DNA of 64,000 bases from positions 1 to 64,000 of the forward strand of contig NZ_MUNS01000030.1 in NCBI RefSeq assembly GCF_002002705.1, given 5' to 3'. The translations under genes were made by a program, and so were the position numbers. Below are positions 30,465-39,781 of this stretch, piece by piece. This DNA is from Polaromonas sp. C04. Its GTDB lineage: Bacteria > Pseudomonadota > Gammaproteobacteria > Burkholderiales > Burkholderiaceae_C. Under the pieces are notes generated by a model. The model saw only the letters and a program-made list of their open reading frames with translations, was not told the origin of the DNA and did no database searches. The first letter of the stretch is position 1, and each line of letters begins with the position of its first letter.

Positions 30465-30986
30465 CTACTCGTGATGGCCGTGCCAGCCCTTGTGGCTTTC
30501 GCGATGCATCATGCGCAGGGTGGTGGCATCAAACACCTTTTGCTGCTCGGGCGAGAGCGCGGCGTAGAAGGTCTTGGTGGCCTCGGCGCGCTTGTCCATC
30601 CGGGCTGCGCGCTCGGCCTGCAGGGCGCGCATCTTGTCGATGCGCTCGGGTGTGGTCATCCTGGCAAACTCGGCGCGCATTGTGGCGCGGTCCGCGCCCA
30701 TGTGACCCATACCGGCCGGCGGTTGCATCGCGGCGGTGAAGCTGGTCCAGGCGCCTTCCTGCGCTGGCGTCAGTTTCAGCTTGGCCTTGAGTTCGGCCTC
30801 GTGTTTGGCCCGGCGCTGCGCCATCCTGGCCTGCCATTTGGCCGGGTCGTGGTGGTCCATGTGGGTGGGTGCGGCCTGGCCGGACTGGGGCGCCGGTGCG
30901 GGCGGTGGTGGCGTCTGGGCCATGGTGGCGAAGCCGGCGCCGGCGAGCACGCCGGCGAGCAACATGCGTTTGGAGAGTAGTTTCAT
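30465..30986 (-). CDS. Spy/CpxP-like periplasmic LTXXQ-motif protein
   Basis: 173 residues from the ATG at 30984-30986, with a signal peptide (to about residue 24, ATMAQ), a Pro-rich stretch, then a helical region with two LTxxQ-like motifs (LTPAQEGAW, LSPEQQKVF) and high Lys/Arg/His/Met content. Spy/CpxP proteins act as envelope-stress chaperones or metal-responsive sensors. It is convergent with the patatin gene. Confidence 0.8.
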   Translation of the reverse strand: MKLLSKRMLLAGVLAGAGFATMAQTPPPPAPAPQSGQAAPTHMDHHDPAKWQARMAQRRAKHEAELKAKLKLTPAQEGAWTSFTAAMQPPAGMGHMGADRATMRAEFARMTTPERIDKMRALQAERAARMDKRAEATKTFYAALSPEQQKVFDATTLRMMHRESHKGWHGHHE

Positions 30987-31180
30987 AAAGCCTTCCTTGT
31001 TGAAGAAGCCCGATACCACGATATGTGCTCAGGTTGAAGCGAAGTTTGCGCGGACCGTGTAACTGCACCATGGCGCGCAGATGAGGCTTTGTAAAGTTGG
31101 GGGGTGATCGCCCATGTGCCCGGCGCAGGCCCGCTTGCACCGACAATCGGGCTTCAATTCAACCGTCGAAAAGGCTAGCA

Positions 31181-32077
31181 GTGTTCAAGAATGTGATCGT
31201 GTATCGGATCGGGCCCGGGTGGTCTTTGCCCGTGGCGCAAATGGAGGCGGCGCTGGAGCCCGCGCGCTTTGTGGCGTGCGGGGCCAGCCAGGAACAGTCG
31301 GCAGGATGGGTGGAGCCGCGCGGCGAGGCGCATGGCCCGCTGGTGGAGGCGGTCGGTGGCCAGTTGCTGCTGAAGTTCATGACCGAGGCCAAGGTGCTGC
31401 CCGGCTCGGTGGTGAATCGCAAGGCGCAGGAGCAGGTGGCGCACATCGAGGCCACCACGGGCCGCAAGCCCGGCAAAAAAGAAACCCGCGAGATCAAGGA
31501 GGACGTGCGCCAGGCGCTGCTGCCGATGGCGTTTACCAAGCAATCGCGCATCAATGTGTGGATCGACCCGGTGGCCTCGCTGCTGCTGGTCGATGCCGCC
31601 AGCCAGGGCAAGGCCGACGAGGTGGTGACCGCGCTGGTGAAGTCGTTAGAGGGCCTCTCCCTGACGCTGCTCAACACCAAAACCTCGCCCACGGCGGCGA
31701 TGTCGGAATGGCTCACGAGCCAGGAGCCGCCGGCCGGTTTCAGCGTGGACCGCGAGTGCGAACTGAAGGCGGCGGACGAGAGCAAGTCGGTGGTGCGCTA
31801 TGCGCATCACGCGCTCGACATCGACGAGGTGCGCCAGCACATCGAGGCCGGCAAGCTGCCGACCAAACTGGCGCTGACCTGGGAGGGCCGCGTGTCGCTG
31901 CTGCTGACCGAGAGCCTGCAGATCAAGAAGATCGCGTTTTTGGAGGGCGTGTTCGACGGCACCTCGCAGGAGAAGGAAGACGGCTTCGACGCCGACGCGG
32001 CGATTGCCACCGGCGAGTTGCGCAAGCTGATGCCGGACTTGCTGCTGGCGCTGGGCGGCGAGGTCGTTCCGGGGTGA
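31181..32077 (+). CDS. rdgC: recombination-associated protein RdgC
   Basis: 298 residues from a GTG at 31181-31183 (FKNVIVYRIGPGW follows, the conserved RdgC start; an upstream ATG adds 28 unrelated residues). RdgC forms a ring on DNA and modulates RecA. The motif ESLQIKKIAFLEGVFD and length near 300 residues fit the family. The family S repeat 32108-32156 follows the stop. Confidence 0.92.
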   Translation: MFKNVIVYRIGPGWSLPVAQMEAALEPARFVACGASQEQSAGWVEPRGEAHGPLVEAVGGQLLLKFMTEAKVLPGSVVNRKAQEQVAHIEATTGRKPGKKETREIKEDVRQALLPMAFTKQSRINVWIDPVASLLLVDAASQGKADEVVTALVKSLEGLSLTLLNTKTSPTAAMSEWLTSQEPPAGFSVDRECELKAADESKSVVRYAHHALDIDEVRQHIEAGKLPTKLALTWEGRVSLLLTESLQIKKIAFLEGVFDGTSQEKEDGFDADAAIATGELRKLMPDLLLALGGEVVPG

Positions 32078-32107
32078 CGGCGTGGTCGCACTATTTGACG
32101 GAAAATC

Positions 32108-32156
32108 AGGCTGAAGTCCTTGTCAAATAAGGGCTTCTTGCTACCAATCAAGTAGC
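32108..32156 (-). repeat. family S dispersed repeat, downstream of rdgC
   Basis: Minus strand: GCTAC-N7-GTAGC (32140-32156), 20 nt, then GGACTTCAGCCT. An additional AAGTCCTTGTCAAATAAGGGC stem-loop is internal. It sits between the convergent ends of rdgC and the DUF2892 gene. Confidence 0.75.
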
Positions 32157-32169
32157 AAACAGCGGGCGC

Positions 32170-32367
32170 TCAGGCCTTGTTGTTCGTGGCGCAGGTGCTG
32201 AACCCGAAGAGGGCATAAGGCGGGCACCAGCCAATGGCGCCCGTGACCAGCGGGATAACGCCGAGCCAGCCCCACCAGCCAACGGTGCCGGTGGCGGCCA
32301 GCCCGATCAGGACCAGCCCGACGAGGATGCGTAGTGTGCGGTCGATGCCGCCAATATTGATCTGCAT
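32170..32367 (-). CDS. DUF2892 (YgaP-like transmembrane) family protein
   Basis: 65 residues: NIGGIDRTLRILVG start, two membrane helices and the CPPYALFGFSTC segment with two cysteines, all typical of DUF2892. These small inner-membrane proteins are often near metal or sulfur homeostasis genes. Here it precedes the copper cluster. Function unknown. Confidence 0.85.
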   Translation of the reverse strand: MQINIGGIDRTLRILVGLVLIGLAATGTVGWWGWLGVIPLVTGAIGWCPPYALFGFSTCATNNKA

Positions 32368-32424
32368 ATGCTGCTCCTGGGGTGAATCGGGTGACCTTGA
32401 TTGAACGCCGTATCGCGGCCTTCG

Positions 32425-32892
32425 TCATTGACCTGCGTCAAGGGCGCTACGGGACGCGAGATCGTCCAGGATCGGGCAGTCGGGCCGCTCGTCGCCATGG
32501 CAGTGCTGCAGCAGGTTTTGCAGCGTGCGCTGCATGGATTGCATCGCCTCGATGCGTACGGTCAGCTCGTGCACATGCTGCTGTGCGATGCGCTTGACGC
32601 TGGCGCTGGCGCGGCGCCGGTTGCGCCACAGGCTCACCAGTTCTCCGATTTCCGCCATCGAAAAGCCGAGGTCGCGCGAGCGCTTGATGAAGCGCAGCGT
32701 GTGCACGTCGGCCGCGCTGTACTGGCGGTAGCCGGCGTCCGTGCGCGCGACGCGGCCCAGCAGTCCGAGCGATTCGTAGTGGCGCAGCATCTTGGCCGAC
32801 ACGCCCGACGAAGTCGCTGCCTGGCCGATGTTCAAAGGGTAGCTGGCCCCCACGCTTGTCGCTTCTCGGGCGGGCTCAGGCTTTGATGCCAT
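32425..32892 (-). CDS. cueR: MerR family copper-responsive regulator CueR
   Basis: 155 residues from the ATG at 32890-32892. The MerR HTH starts at LNIGQAATSSGVSAKMLRHYESLGLL, followed by a dimerisation helix and a C-terminal metal loop CHGDERPDC (two Cys for Cu+). The N-terminus has about 18 extra residues compared with typical CueR (which starts near MNIGQ), and part of this extension is a fragment of a family G repeat. The gene overlaps the end of copZ by 17 bp. It likely controls the two 19-bp-spacer promoters at 33117-33218. Confidence 0.88.
   Translation of the reverse strand: MASKPEPAREATSVGASYPLNIGQAATSSGVSAKMLRHYESLGLLGRVARTDAGYRQYSAADVHTLRFIKRSRDLGFSMAEIGELVSLWRNRRRASASVKRIAQQHVHELTVRIEAMQSMQRTLQNLLQHCHGDERPDCPILDDLASRSALDAGQ
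32845..32871 (-). repeat. family G repeat fragment at the cueR 5' end
   Basis: GGCCCCCACGCTTGTCGC matches the right end of family G copies exactly, but the rest is missing. It lies in frame in the N-terminal extension of CueR. Confidence 0.6.
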
Positions 32893-33073
32893 AGCCTTCT
32901 GCGGCAATCGCCCGCGCCAGCGCGTCGCGCGGCTGCTGCGACTGCACTTCGACCTTGCCGCTGGGCAGGTCGATCTTGACCTCGGCCTGCGGGTCGAGTT
33001 GCCGGATGGCGCGGGTCACGGCCTTTTCGCAGTGGCCGCAGGTCATGCCGGTGACGGTGAAGGTCTGGTTCAT
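32876..33073 (-). CDS. copZ: copper chaperone CopZ-like heavy-metal-associated domain protein
   Basis: A 65-residue single HMA domain with the GMTCGHC copper-binding motif at residues 8-14. It shuttles Cu+ in the cytosol to CopA or the regulator. Start at 33071-33073 by family length. It is divergent from copA and overlaps cueR; a CueR-like operator lies upstream. Confidence 0.92.
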   Translation of the reverse strand: MNQTFTVTGMTCGHCEKAVTRAIRQLDPQAEVKIDLPSGKVEVQSQQPRDALARAIAAEGYGIKA

Positions 33074-33116
33074 GGGGTGTCCTTGGTGTGGAAGGTGAGT
33101 CGAGAGCATAGTCTGA

Positions 33117-33140
33117 ACCCTGCCATGGTGGGAAGGTCAA
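33117..33140 (-). promoter_or_regulatory. putative CueR-regulated promoter of copZ-cueR
   Basis: Read leftward, TTGACC (-35) is followed by a 19-bp spacer containing ACCTTCC and an imperfect GCAGGGT dyad arm. MerR-type activators require this long spacer. Confidence 0.65.
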
Positions 33141-33187
33141 GCGAATCCGTTGACCTTGAGTCGGGCAGGGTTGATCTGCCGCAAGGC

Positions 33188-33218
33188 TTGACCTTGCCAT
33201 CGGGGCAAGGATTACGCT
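33188..33218 (+). promoter_or_regulatory. CueR-regulated promoter of copA
   Basis: TTGACC (33188-33193) and TACGCT (33213-33218) are separated by 19 bp, and the spacer contains the perfect dyad CCTTGCC-N5-GGCAAGG (33192-33210). This is a textbook MerR/CueR operator. The copA ATG is 8 bp downstream of the -10. Confidence 0.85.
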
Positions 33219-33225
33219 ATCCACC

Positions 33226-35601
33226 ATGAACACCAACACGACTCTTTCCGCGCCCACGCTGGACATCGGCATCGGCGGTATGACCTGCGCCTCGTGCGTG
33301 GCGCGCGTCGAGAAGGCCCTGAAGAAGGTGCCCGGCGTGCAGGATGCGAGCGTGAACCTGGCGACCGAATCGGCACGCGTCGTGTATCTGCCGGACGCGC
33401 AGATGGAGGCGCGGTTGCGCCGTGCCGTGCGCGACGCGGGCTACGAGCCGCGCACGCCCGCCCAGGGCGAGGCGACGCTTGCCGCCTCGCCCTGGGCCGG
33501 CTTCGGGCCCGTGGCTCTGGGCCTGTTGTTGTGCGCGCCGCTGGTGCTGCCCATGGTAGGGGATCTGTTCGGCTGGCACTGGATGCTGCCCGCGTGGCTG
33601 CAGTTTGCGCTGGCCACGCCGGTGCAGTTCATCCTGGGCGCGCGCTTTTACAAGGCCGGCTGGCATGCCGCACGGGCCCTGACCGGCAACATGGATTTGC
33701 TCGTCGCGATCGGCACCACGGCGGGCTGGGCGCTGTCGGTCTGGCTCTGGCTCAGCGCCGCGCCTGGCACCATGCCGCACCTGTACTTCGAAGCCTCGGC
33801 CGTGGTGGTGACGCTGGTGCTGCTCGGCAAGTGGCTGGAGGCGCGCGCCAAGCGCCAGGCCACGGCGGCGATCCGCGCGCTGCAGGCGCTGCGGCCCGAG
33901 GTGGCGCACCTGATTGCGCCGGATGGAGTCGCCGCCGCGACGGGCCGCCCCGAGCAGGGCACGACCACGGATGTGCCGGTGGCCGAGGTGCTGGTCGGTG
34001 ACCGTATCGTGGTCCTGCCGGGCGAGCGCTTCCCGGTGGACGGCACGCTCTTGCAGGGCCGCACGCAAGTGGACGAATCCATGCTGACGGGCGAGCCGCT
34101 GCCGGTGGCGAAGGACGCGGACAGCCGGCTCACCGGCGGCTCGATCAACGGCGAAGGCCGCGTGGTGATGCGGGTGGACGCGGTGGGCGGCGAGACCGTG
34201 CTGGCGCACATCATTCGCCTGGTGGAGGACGCGCAGGCCGCCAAGGCGCCGATCCAGCGACTGGTGGACCAGGTCTCCAGCGTGTTCGTGCCGGTGGTGT
34301 TGGCGCTGGCGCTGCTCACGCTGCTGGGCTGGCTGTGGGCCGGGGCGCCGTTCGAGGCGGCCGTGATTGACGCCGTGGCGGTGCTGGTGATTGCCTGCCC
34401 GTGCGCGCTGGGCCTGGCGACGCCGGCCGCCATCATGGCCGGCACGGGTGTCGCGGCGAAGCACGGCATTTTGATCAAGGACGCGCAGGCGCTGGAGCTC
34501 GCGCACAAGGTGGACGTCGTGGCCTTCGACAAGACCGGCACCTTGACCGTGGGCCGGCCGCGGCTGACGGAGCTGGCGGTGGCCGAGGGCACCATGGAGG
34601 CGGCGCTGCTGGCGGCGGCCGCCAGCCTGCAAAGCGGCAGCGAGCATCCGCTGGCGCGCGCCGTGGTCGCGGCGGCGCAGGCGCGCGGCATGGCGATCGA
34701 GGCGCCCGACGACGTGCGCGCCGTGCCGGGACGCGGCAGCGAAGGCGAGGTGCGCGGGCGCAGTTACCGGATCGGCAGCCTGCGCTGGCTGGAGGAGCTC
34801 GGAGTCGATCTCGGCGCGCTGGCCGCGCGCGCGGCGGCGCTGCAGGCGCAGGGCGCGACCGTGTCCGCCATGGCGGAAAAAATCTCAGAGCGGTACGTGC
34901 TGCGTGCGCTGATGGCCTTCGGCGACGAGCCCAAGCCCGGCGCGCGGCAGGCGCTGGCGCTGCTGCGCGCGCGTGGTATCCGCACGGTGATGATCTCGGG
35001 GGACAACCGCGGCGCGGCGCACGCCATGGGCGCGCGCCTGGGCCTGGCGCCCGGAGACGTGATGGCCGAGGTGCTGCCGGGCGACAAGGCCGCACGGGTG
35101 CTGGAACTCAAGCAGGGGGGCCACGGCCGCGACGCCGGGCCGCCCCAAGGCGAGGCCAGCCCCCTCGGGGGGCAGCGCCGCACACGCAGTGGCAAGCGTG
35201 GGGGCCACGTGGTGGCGATGGTCGGCGACGGCGTGAACGACGCGCCCGCACTGGCCGCGGCCGACGTCGGCCTGGCGATGGGCAACGGCACCGACGTGGC
35301 CATGCACGCGGCCGGCATCACGCTGATGCGCGGCGACGTGGCGCTGGTGGCGGCGGCGTTCGACATCTCGGACCGCACGGTGGCCAAGATCCGGCAGAAC
35401 CTGTTCTGGGCCTTTGCCTACAACGCGGCCGGCATTCCGCTGGCCGCATTCGGCTACCTGAACCCGATGCTGGCGGGCGCGGCGATGGCGCTGAGTTCGG
35501 TCAGCGTGATCAGCAATGCGCTGCTGCTCAAGCGCTGGATGCCCCGCGCGGTCGATGGAGCAGCCTCACCGCCCGCGACGCCGGCAGCACGGCCGGTTTG
35601 A
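33226..35601 (+). CDS. copA: copper-translocating P-type ATPase with an 84-bp in-frame repeat insertion
   Basis: 791 residues. An N-terminal HMA domain (GMTCASC, 18-24), about eight membrane helices, the CPC translocation motif (391-393), the phosphorylation motif DKTGTLT (Asp435) and the hinge [10 protein letters not shown]. It exports Cu+ to the periplasm. Between LELKQ and the hinge strand VVAMVGDG a family G element adds 28 residues (about 631-658). Deleting it gives [16 protein letters not shown], the ordinary sequence. The insertion has no stop and is flanked by a 10-bp direct repeat. Whether the pump stays active is unknown; the site is a surface turn before a core strand. Confidence 0.94.
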   Translation: MNTNTTLSAPTLDIGIGGMTCASCVARVEKALKKVPGVQDASVNLATESARVVYLPDAQMEARLRRAVRDAGYEPRTPAQGEATLAASPWAGFGPVALGLLLCAPLVLPMVGDLFGWHWMLPAWLQFALATPVQFILGARFYKAGWHAARALTGNMDLLVAIGTTAGWALSVWLWLSAAPGTMPHLYFEASAVVVTLVLLGKWLEARAKRQATAAIRALQALRPEVAHLIAPDGVAAATGRPEQGTTTDVPVAEVLVGDRIVVLPGERFPVDGTLLQGRTQVDESMLTGEPLPVAKDADSRLTGGSINGEGRVVMRVDAVGGETVLAHIIRLVEDAQAAKAPIQRLVDQVSSVFVPVVLALALLTLLGWLWAGAPFEAAVIDAVAVLVIACPCALGLATPAAIMAGTGVAAKHGILIKDAQALELAHKVDVVAFDKTGTLTVGRPRLTELAVAEGTMEAALLAAAASLQSGSEHPLARAVVAAAQARGMAIEAPDDVRAVPGRGSEGEVRGRSYRIGSLRWLEELGVDLGALAARAAALQAQGATVSAMAEKISERYVLRALMAFGDEPKPGARQALALLRARGIRTVMISGDNRGAAHAMGARLGLAPGDVMAEVLPGDKAARVLELKQGGHGRDAGPPQGEASPLGGQRRTRSGKRGGHVVAMVGDGVNDAPALAAADVGLAMGNGTDVAMHAAGITLMRGDVALVAAAFDISDRTVAKIRQNLFWAFAYNAAGIPLAAFGYLNPMLAGAAMALSSVSVISNALLLKRWMPRAVDGAASPPATPAARPV
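35116..35209 (+). repeat. family G repeat inserted in frame in copA, with flanking direct repeats
   Basis: GGGGGCCACG at 35116-35125 and again at 35200-35209, exactly 84 bp (28 codons) apart. In between lies a full family G copy (GCCGGGCCGCCCCAAGG, central CCCCTCGGGGGG, GGCAAGCGTGGGGG). Confidence 0.9.
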
Positions 35602-35668
35602 CCTGCATCAACACGCGGCATGGCAAGCTGCGGCATGCTTAAATGCAGTATTCAGCAGGAGAGTTGCC

Positions 35669-36259
35669 ATGATCCATGAGAGCATTCGCGTGATTCGGGA
35701 CGAACATGCCGCGCTGGCGGCGATGCTGCGCTCGCTGCAGATGATGGTGGAGCGCGGCCCGGTGGACGAGCCCGCGGCATTTTTCGACGTGCTGCGCGCC
35801 ATGCTGTTCTACATCGACGAATTTCCCGAACGCCTGCATCACCCGAAGGAAACCCTGCTGCTGTTTCCGAAGGTGGCGCGCGCTTCGCCCGCGACGGCCG
35901 AGGCGATCGAACGGCTCGATGCGGAGCACCACCGCGGCGAAGCGGCAGTGCGCGAACTGCAGCATTTGCTGCTGGCCTGGGAGTTGCTGGGCGAGTCGCG
36001 CCGGGCGGCGTTTGAAGAAGCGGCGCGCAAGTATGTGACGTTTTACCTGGAGCACATGCGGCTGGAGGAGTCGTTGATCCTGCCGGAAGCGGAGCACGCG
36101 CTGACCGAAGCCGAGTGGCAGGAGCTCGATGCCGCCTTTGCCACCAACCGCGACCCGCTTACCGGCAAATACCCGCCCGACCCGGGTTATGACCGCCTGT
36201 TCACGCGCATCGTGATGAAGGCGCCATCGCCGATCGGGCTCGGACCCTCATCCGTTTGA
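35669..36259 (+). CDS. hemerythrin-like domain protein
   Basis: 196 residues forming a four-helix HHE cation-binding domain: His in IRDEHAAL, HHPKET, LDAEHHRGE and FYLEHMRLEE are placed as in hemerythrin/YtfE-like di-iron proteins. It may bind O2 or NO or repair metal centres. It follows copA by 67 bp on the same strand and overlaps the end of nemA convergently by 12 bp. Start chosen at the ATG with GGAGAG upstream. Confidence 0.85.
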   Translation: MIHESIRVIRDEHAALAAMLRSLQMMVERGPVDEPAAFFDVLRAMLFYIDEFPERLHHPKETLLLFPKVARASPATAEAIERLDAEHHRGEAAVRELQHLLLAWELLGESRRAAFEEAARKYVTFYLEHMRLEESLILPEAEHALTEAEWQELDAAFATNRDPLTGKYPPDPGYDRLFTRIVMKAPSPIGLGPSSV

Positions 36260-37363
36260 AGCGAGCGCCGGATAGTCGGTGTAACCCTTGGCGCCGCCGC
36301 CGTAGAAGGTGCTGCGGTCCGGCTCGTTGAAGGGCGCTCCCTGGCGCAGGCGCTGCACCAGATCGGGGTTGGCGATAAAGGTTTTGCCAAAAGCGACCAG
36401 GTCGGCCCCCTCCTTGAGGGAGCGCTCGGCCAGCGTCTTGTCGTAGCCGTTGTTCACCATCCATGCCGCCGTGCCGCCGGCGCTGCGATAGGCCGCGCGC
36501 AGCGCGGCGTAGTCGAACGGCTGGTCGCCCTGCATGTAGTCGCGCGCGCCGCCGGTCTGGCCCTCGATGAAGTGCAGGTAGGCCAGCTGCAGCGGCGCCA
36601 GTTGCCGCACCACGTACTCGAACAGCGGTTGCGGATGCGGGTCGCTCGCATCGTTGGCCGGCGTCACGGGCGACAGGCGCAGGCCCGTGCGCGCGCCGCC
36701 GATCTCCTGGGTGATGGCCTGCATGACTTCCAGCAGCAGGCGCGCGCGGTTTTCAATCGGGCCGCCATAGGCGTCCGTGCGCTGGTTCGAGCCCGAGCGC
36801 AGGAACTGGTCCAGCAGATAGCCGTTGGCGCCGTGCACCTCGACACCGTCAAAGCCGGCGTCGATCGCGTTGCGCGCGGCGCGGCGGTAATCCTGCACGA
36901 TGCCGGGCAGCTCATCGATGCCGAGCGCGCGCGGCGCCGAGGTGTCGACGAACGCGCCGACACCGTCCCGGATCAGGTAGGTCTTGGTTTTGGCGGTGAT
37001 GGCCGAGGGCGCGACCGGCGCCTGGCCGCCGGGCTGCAGGTCGTTGTGCGAGACGCGGCCCACATGCCAGAGCTGCACCACGATCTTGCCGCCTTTGGCG
37101 TGCACCGCGTCGGTGACTTTTTTCCAGCCCGCCACCTGCTCGGCGCTCCAGATGCCGGGCACGTCGGCATAGCCCTGGCCCTGGTGGCTGATGGCGGTGG
37201 CCTCGGTCACGATCAGGCCGGCCGTGGCGCGCTGGCTGTAGTAGGTGGCCATCAATGGCGTGGGCAGCGCGCCGGGTGCGCGGTTGCGCGTGAGCGGCGC
37301 CATCACGATACGGTTGGCCAGATGCAGGGCGCCGGCCTGCACCGGATCAAATAGGGAAGACAT
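36248..37363 (-). CDS. Old Yellow Enzyme family alkene reductase (NemA-like)
   Basis: A 371-residue TIM-barrel FMN enzyme: VMAPLTRNRA near residue 22, QLWHVGRVSH, the substrate-binding HGANGYLLDQFL and the C-terminal FGKTFIANPDLVQRL. It reduces activated alkenes, quinones or N-ethylmaleimide with NAD(P)H. It lies upstream of its GST neighbour's 3' end and could share a detoxification role. Electrophile specificity is not readable. Confidence 0.92.
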   Translation of the reverse strand: MSSLFDPVQAGALHLANRIVMAPLTRNRAPGALPTPLMATYYSQRATAGLIVTEATAISHQGQGYADVPGIWSAEQVAGWKKVTDAVHAKGGKIVVQLWHVGRVSHNDLQPGGQAPVAPSAITAKTKTYLIRDGVGAFVDTSAPRALGIDELPGIVQDYRRAARNAIDAGFDGVEVHGANGYLLDQFLRSGSNQRTDAYGGPIENRARLLLEVMQAITQEIGGARTGLRLSPVTPANDASDPHPQPLFEYVVRQLAPLQLAYLHFIEGQTGGARDYMQGDQPFDYAALRAAYRSAGGTAAWMVNNGYDKTLAERSLKEGADLVAFGKTFIANPDLVQRLRQGAPFNEPDRSTFYGGGAKGYTDYPALASNG

Positions 37364-37476
37364 AAATCAGGGCTCCAGGAAAAGGTCGACAGGAAGGCAC
37401 ATGGGGGCAAGCCTTGCGTTTGCAACGCTGCCCCACAAGCCCCCTGCGCGGGCGTGCAGTGACTTGGATGTGTGGC

Positions 37477-38085
37477 TTACTTGAGCAGGCCCTCGGCCTT
37501 CATCGCTTGCTGCACACCGGGGCGCGCCGCAACGCGCGCGCGCCAGGCCGTGAGGTTGGCCAGCGGCGACAGGTCGATGTTCATGGGTGCGGCCCAGTTG
37601 GTGATGGCGAACAGGTAGCCGTCGGCCACGCTGAACTGGTCGCCCATCAGGTATTGCTTGCCGGCCAGCTCGCCATCCACCCACTTCAGGCGCGACTGCA
37701 GGCGCTCGATGACCGCGGTCTTGTACTCGGCGGGCGTGGCGGGATTGAACAGCGGCGAGAAGCCCTTGTGCAGCTCGGTGCCGACGAAATTGAGCCACGA
37801 CTGCAGCTGGTAGCGTGCCAGCGTGCCGTTCGCGGGCGCGAGCTTTTTGGCGGGCGCCTGATCGGCGATGTACTGCACGATGACCGGGCCTTCGCGCAGC
37901 AGGGTGCCATCGTCGAGTTGCAGCAGCGGCACGTAGCCGAGCGGGTTGATGGTGTAGTAGTCGGTGCCGTCGGGCAGTTTGTGGGTCTTGGTCGGCGCGG
38001 CGATCGCCTCATAGGCCAGGCCCGCCTCTTCCAGCGCGATGTGGGGGGACAGCGAGCAGGCGCCGGGGGAGTAGTAAAGCTTCAT
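37477..38085 (-). CDS. glutathione S-transferase (beta-class-like)
   Basis: 202 residues from the ATG at 38083-38085. The thioredoxin-fold N-terminal half starts MKLYYSPGACSLSPHIALEEAGL with the catalytic Cys of bacterial beta-class GSTs, and carries DDGTLLREGPVIVQYIAD. A helical C-terminal half follows. Cytosolic conjugation or peroxide detoxification. The same-strand neighbour downstream is the Old Yellow Enzyme. Confidence 0.92.
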   Translation of the reverse strand: MKLYYSPGACSLSPHIALEEAGLAYEAIAAPTKTHKLPDGTDYYTINPLGYVPLLQLDDGTLLREGPVIVQYIADQAPAKKLAPANGTLARYQLQSWLNFVGTELHKGFSPLFNPATPAEYKTAVIERLQSRLKWVDGELAGKQYLMGDQFSVADGYLFAITNWAAPMNIDLSPLANLTAWRARVAARPGVQQAMKAEGLLK

Positions 38086-38172
38086 GAAATTCCTTTGAAT
38101 AAAAAATGGGTTGATCCGCCGGACCAACCCACGATGCTAGCCGCTGGGACTTTTTCTTGCAGCGGCGAGGTC

Positions 38173-38943
38173 TCAGGTCTTGTAGCTGGGGTCCAGCCGC
38201 TCGGCCTTGCGCAGCAGCGCGGGCCAGACGAAGGCGCCGCCCAGGCCGCCGGTCTGCACACGCATGGCCTCGGCCACACCCTTGATGATCAGCGGGTTGA
38301 CCTCGGTGAGCGCGCCGCCGGCCTGCGCGGCAATCTGGATCTGGCAGGCGCTCTCGAAGGTGTACATCGACAAAAACGCGTCGGCAATGGTCTTGCCCAC
38401 GGTCAGGAGGCCGTGGTTGCGCAGCATCAGGAAGTTGGCCTGCCCGAGGTCGGCCTGCAGGCGCGGTGTTTCCTCGTCACGGAAGGCCACGCCCTCGTAG
38501 CCGTGGTAGGCCAGCGAGCCGAGCACAAAGGTGGACTGCTGACTGATCGGCAGCACGCCGCCCTGCTGCGCACTGACGCCCACGCCCGCGCGGGTATGCG
38601 TGTGCAGCACGCAGCCGGCCTCGGGCCGGGCCGCGTGCACGGCGCTGTGGATCACGAAGCCGGCCGGATTCACCGGGAAGGGTGACTCGATGACTTTATT
38701 GCACTGCATGTCGACCTTGACCAGGCTGGACGCCGTGATCTCGTCGAACATCAGCCCGTAGGGGTTGATCAGGAAGTGGTGCGCGCCAGCGGGCGTGATG
38801 GACTCGGGCAGCTTGGCGCTGATGTGGGTGAACACCAGATCGCTCCAGCCGTACGCCGCCACGAGACGGTAGCAGGCGGCCAGGTCAACGCGCAGCGCCC
38901 ATTCTTCGGCGCTGACGACTTCTTTGAGAGAGGGGATGTGCAT
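38173..38943 (-). CDS. class II aldolase/adducin family protein
   Basis: A 256-residue class II aldolase fold with the zinc-binding HTHTRAG, a later His in NHGLLTVG, and HISAKLPE near the N-terminus. Proteins of this group include sugar-phosphate aldolases and decarboxylases, and the substrate here is unknown. Same strand as the GST gene, 87 bp upstream of it. Confidence 0.85.
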   Translation of the reverse strand: MHIPSLKEVVSAEEWALRVDLAACYRLVAAYGWSDLVFTHISAKLPESITPAGAHHFLINPYGLMFDEITASSLVKVDMQCNKVIESPFPVNPAGFVIHSAVHAARPEAGCVLHTHTRAGVGVSAQQGGVLPISQQSTFVLGSLAYHGYEGVAFRDEETPRLQADLGQANFLMLRNHGLLTVGKTIADAFLSMYTFESACQIQIAAQAGGALTEVNPLIIKGVAEAMRVQTGGLGGAFVWPALLRKAERLDPSYKT

Positions 38944-39037
38944 GAGGGGCCTCCAGGGTGATAGCGCTCAAGCTTACCGCGCGGCACCTCCGCTGGCCAG
39001 TCGCGCAGGGCACAGCGGTGCCTGCGGAAAATCGAAC

Positions 39038-39086
39038 ACTATTAAAACAATAGCTGAAAACCCTTGTTCAACAAGGGCTGCAGCCC
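39038..39086 (+). repeat. family S dispersed repeat, intergenic
   Basis: ACTAT-N7-ATAGC (39038-39054), 20 nt, then GGGCTGCAGCCC. It lies between the aldolase start and the end of the FMN reductase gene. An internal CCCTTGTTCAACAAGGG hairpin is also present. Confidence 0.8.
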
Positions 39087-39105
39087 GATTTGACTTGATA
39101 AAGCG

Positions 39106-39687
39106 TCAGGCGCCCGCGAGCCGCGCGCCGGCCCACAGCACCTGGTCGATCACGGCCTGCACATGCCTGCGATGTGCTTCGTCGATCAGTGCGCCCTCGG
39201 CATCGAAGGCCTCGGCGGCATGACTCAGTGCGAAGTTGACGGGTGCCACCCAGCACTGCACGTTGAGCAGCAGCGGTGCCAGGTGGCTTTGCGAACGCAG
39301 TCCGCCCAGCGCACCCGGCGAGGCGCTCAGCACGCCGACCACCTTGCCGCGCGAGAACTTGAAGCCGTCCGTCCAGGCCGGGTCGGACTTGACCGGACTG
39401 GAAGCCCAGTCGATGGTGTTCTTGAGCAGGGCGGGGTAGCTCGCGTTGTACTCGGGCGAGCAGATGATCCAGGCCGGATGCTCGTACATGATCTGTTTGA
39501 GCCGCATCACGTCGGGCGGCGTGCCGCGCGCCTCGAGGTCGGCGTTGTACATCGGGATGTCGAAGTCGGCCAGTTCGAGGTGCGTGACCTCGGCGCCGCT
39601 GGCGCGCGCCATGGCAGCGGCCTCGCGGGCGAGTTTGCGATTGTGCGAGTGCTGGCGGGTGCTGCCCGCAAAGATCAGGAGTTTCAT
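39106..39687 (-). CDS. NADPH-dependent FMN reductase family protein
   Basis: 193 residues from the ATG at 39685-39687. Flavodoxin-like fold with the phosphate loop [13 protein letters not shown] and the [18 protein letters not shown] segment characteristic of NADPH-dependent FMN/azo/chromate reductases. Divergent from mnmG across 94 bp. Confidence 0.9.
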   Translation of the reverse strand: MKLLIFAGSTRQHSHNRKLAREAAAMARASGAEVTHLELADFDIPMYNADLEARGTPPDVMRLKQIMYEHPAWIICSPEYNASYPALLKNTIDWASSPVKSDPAWTDGFKFSRGKVVGVLSASPGALGGLRSQSHLAPLLLNVQCWVAPVNFALSHAAEAFDAEGALIDEAHRRHVQAVIDQVLWAGARLAGA

Positions 39688-39781
39688 GGCCCGTATTGTG
39701 ACGCGGCCGGGCGGGCGGCATTCGGCAAAATTCGCTGCGCCGGATAAAATCAGGCGCTGCGCGCGCACCTCCGGAACCTCC

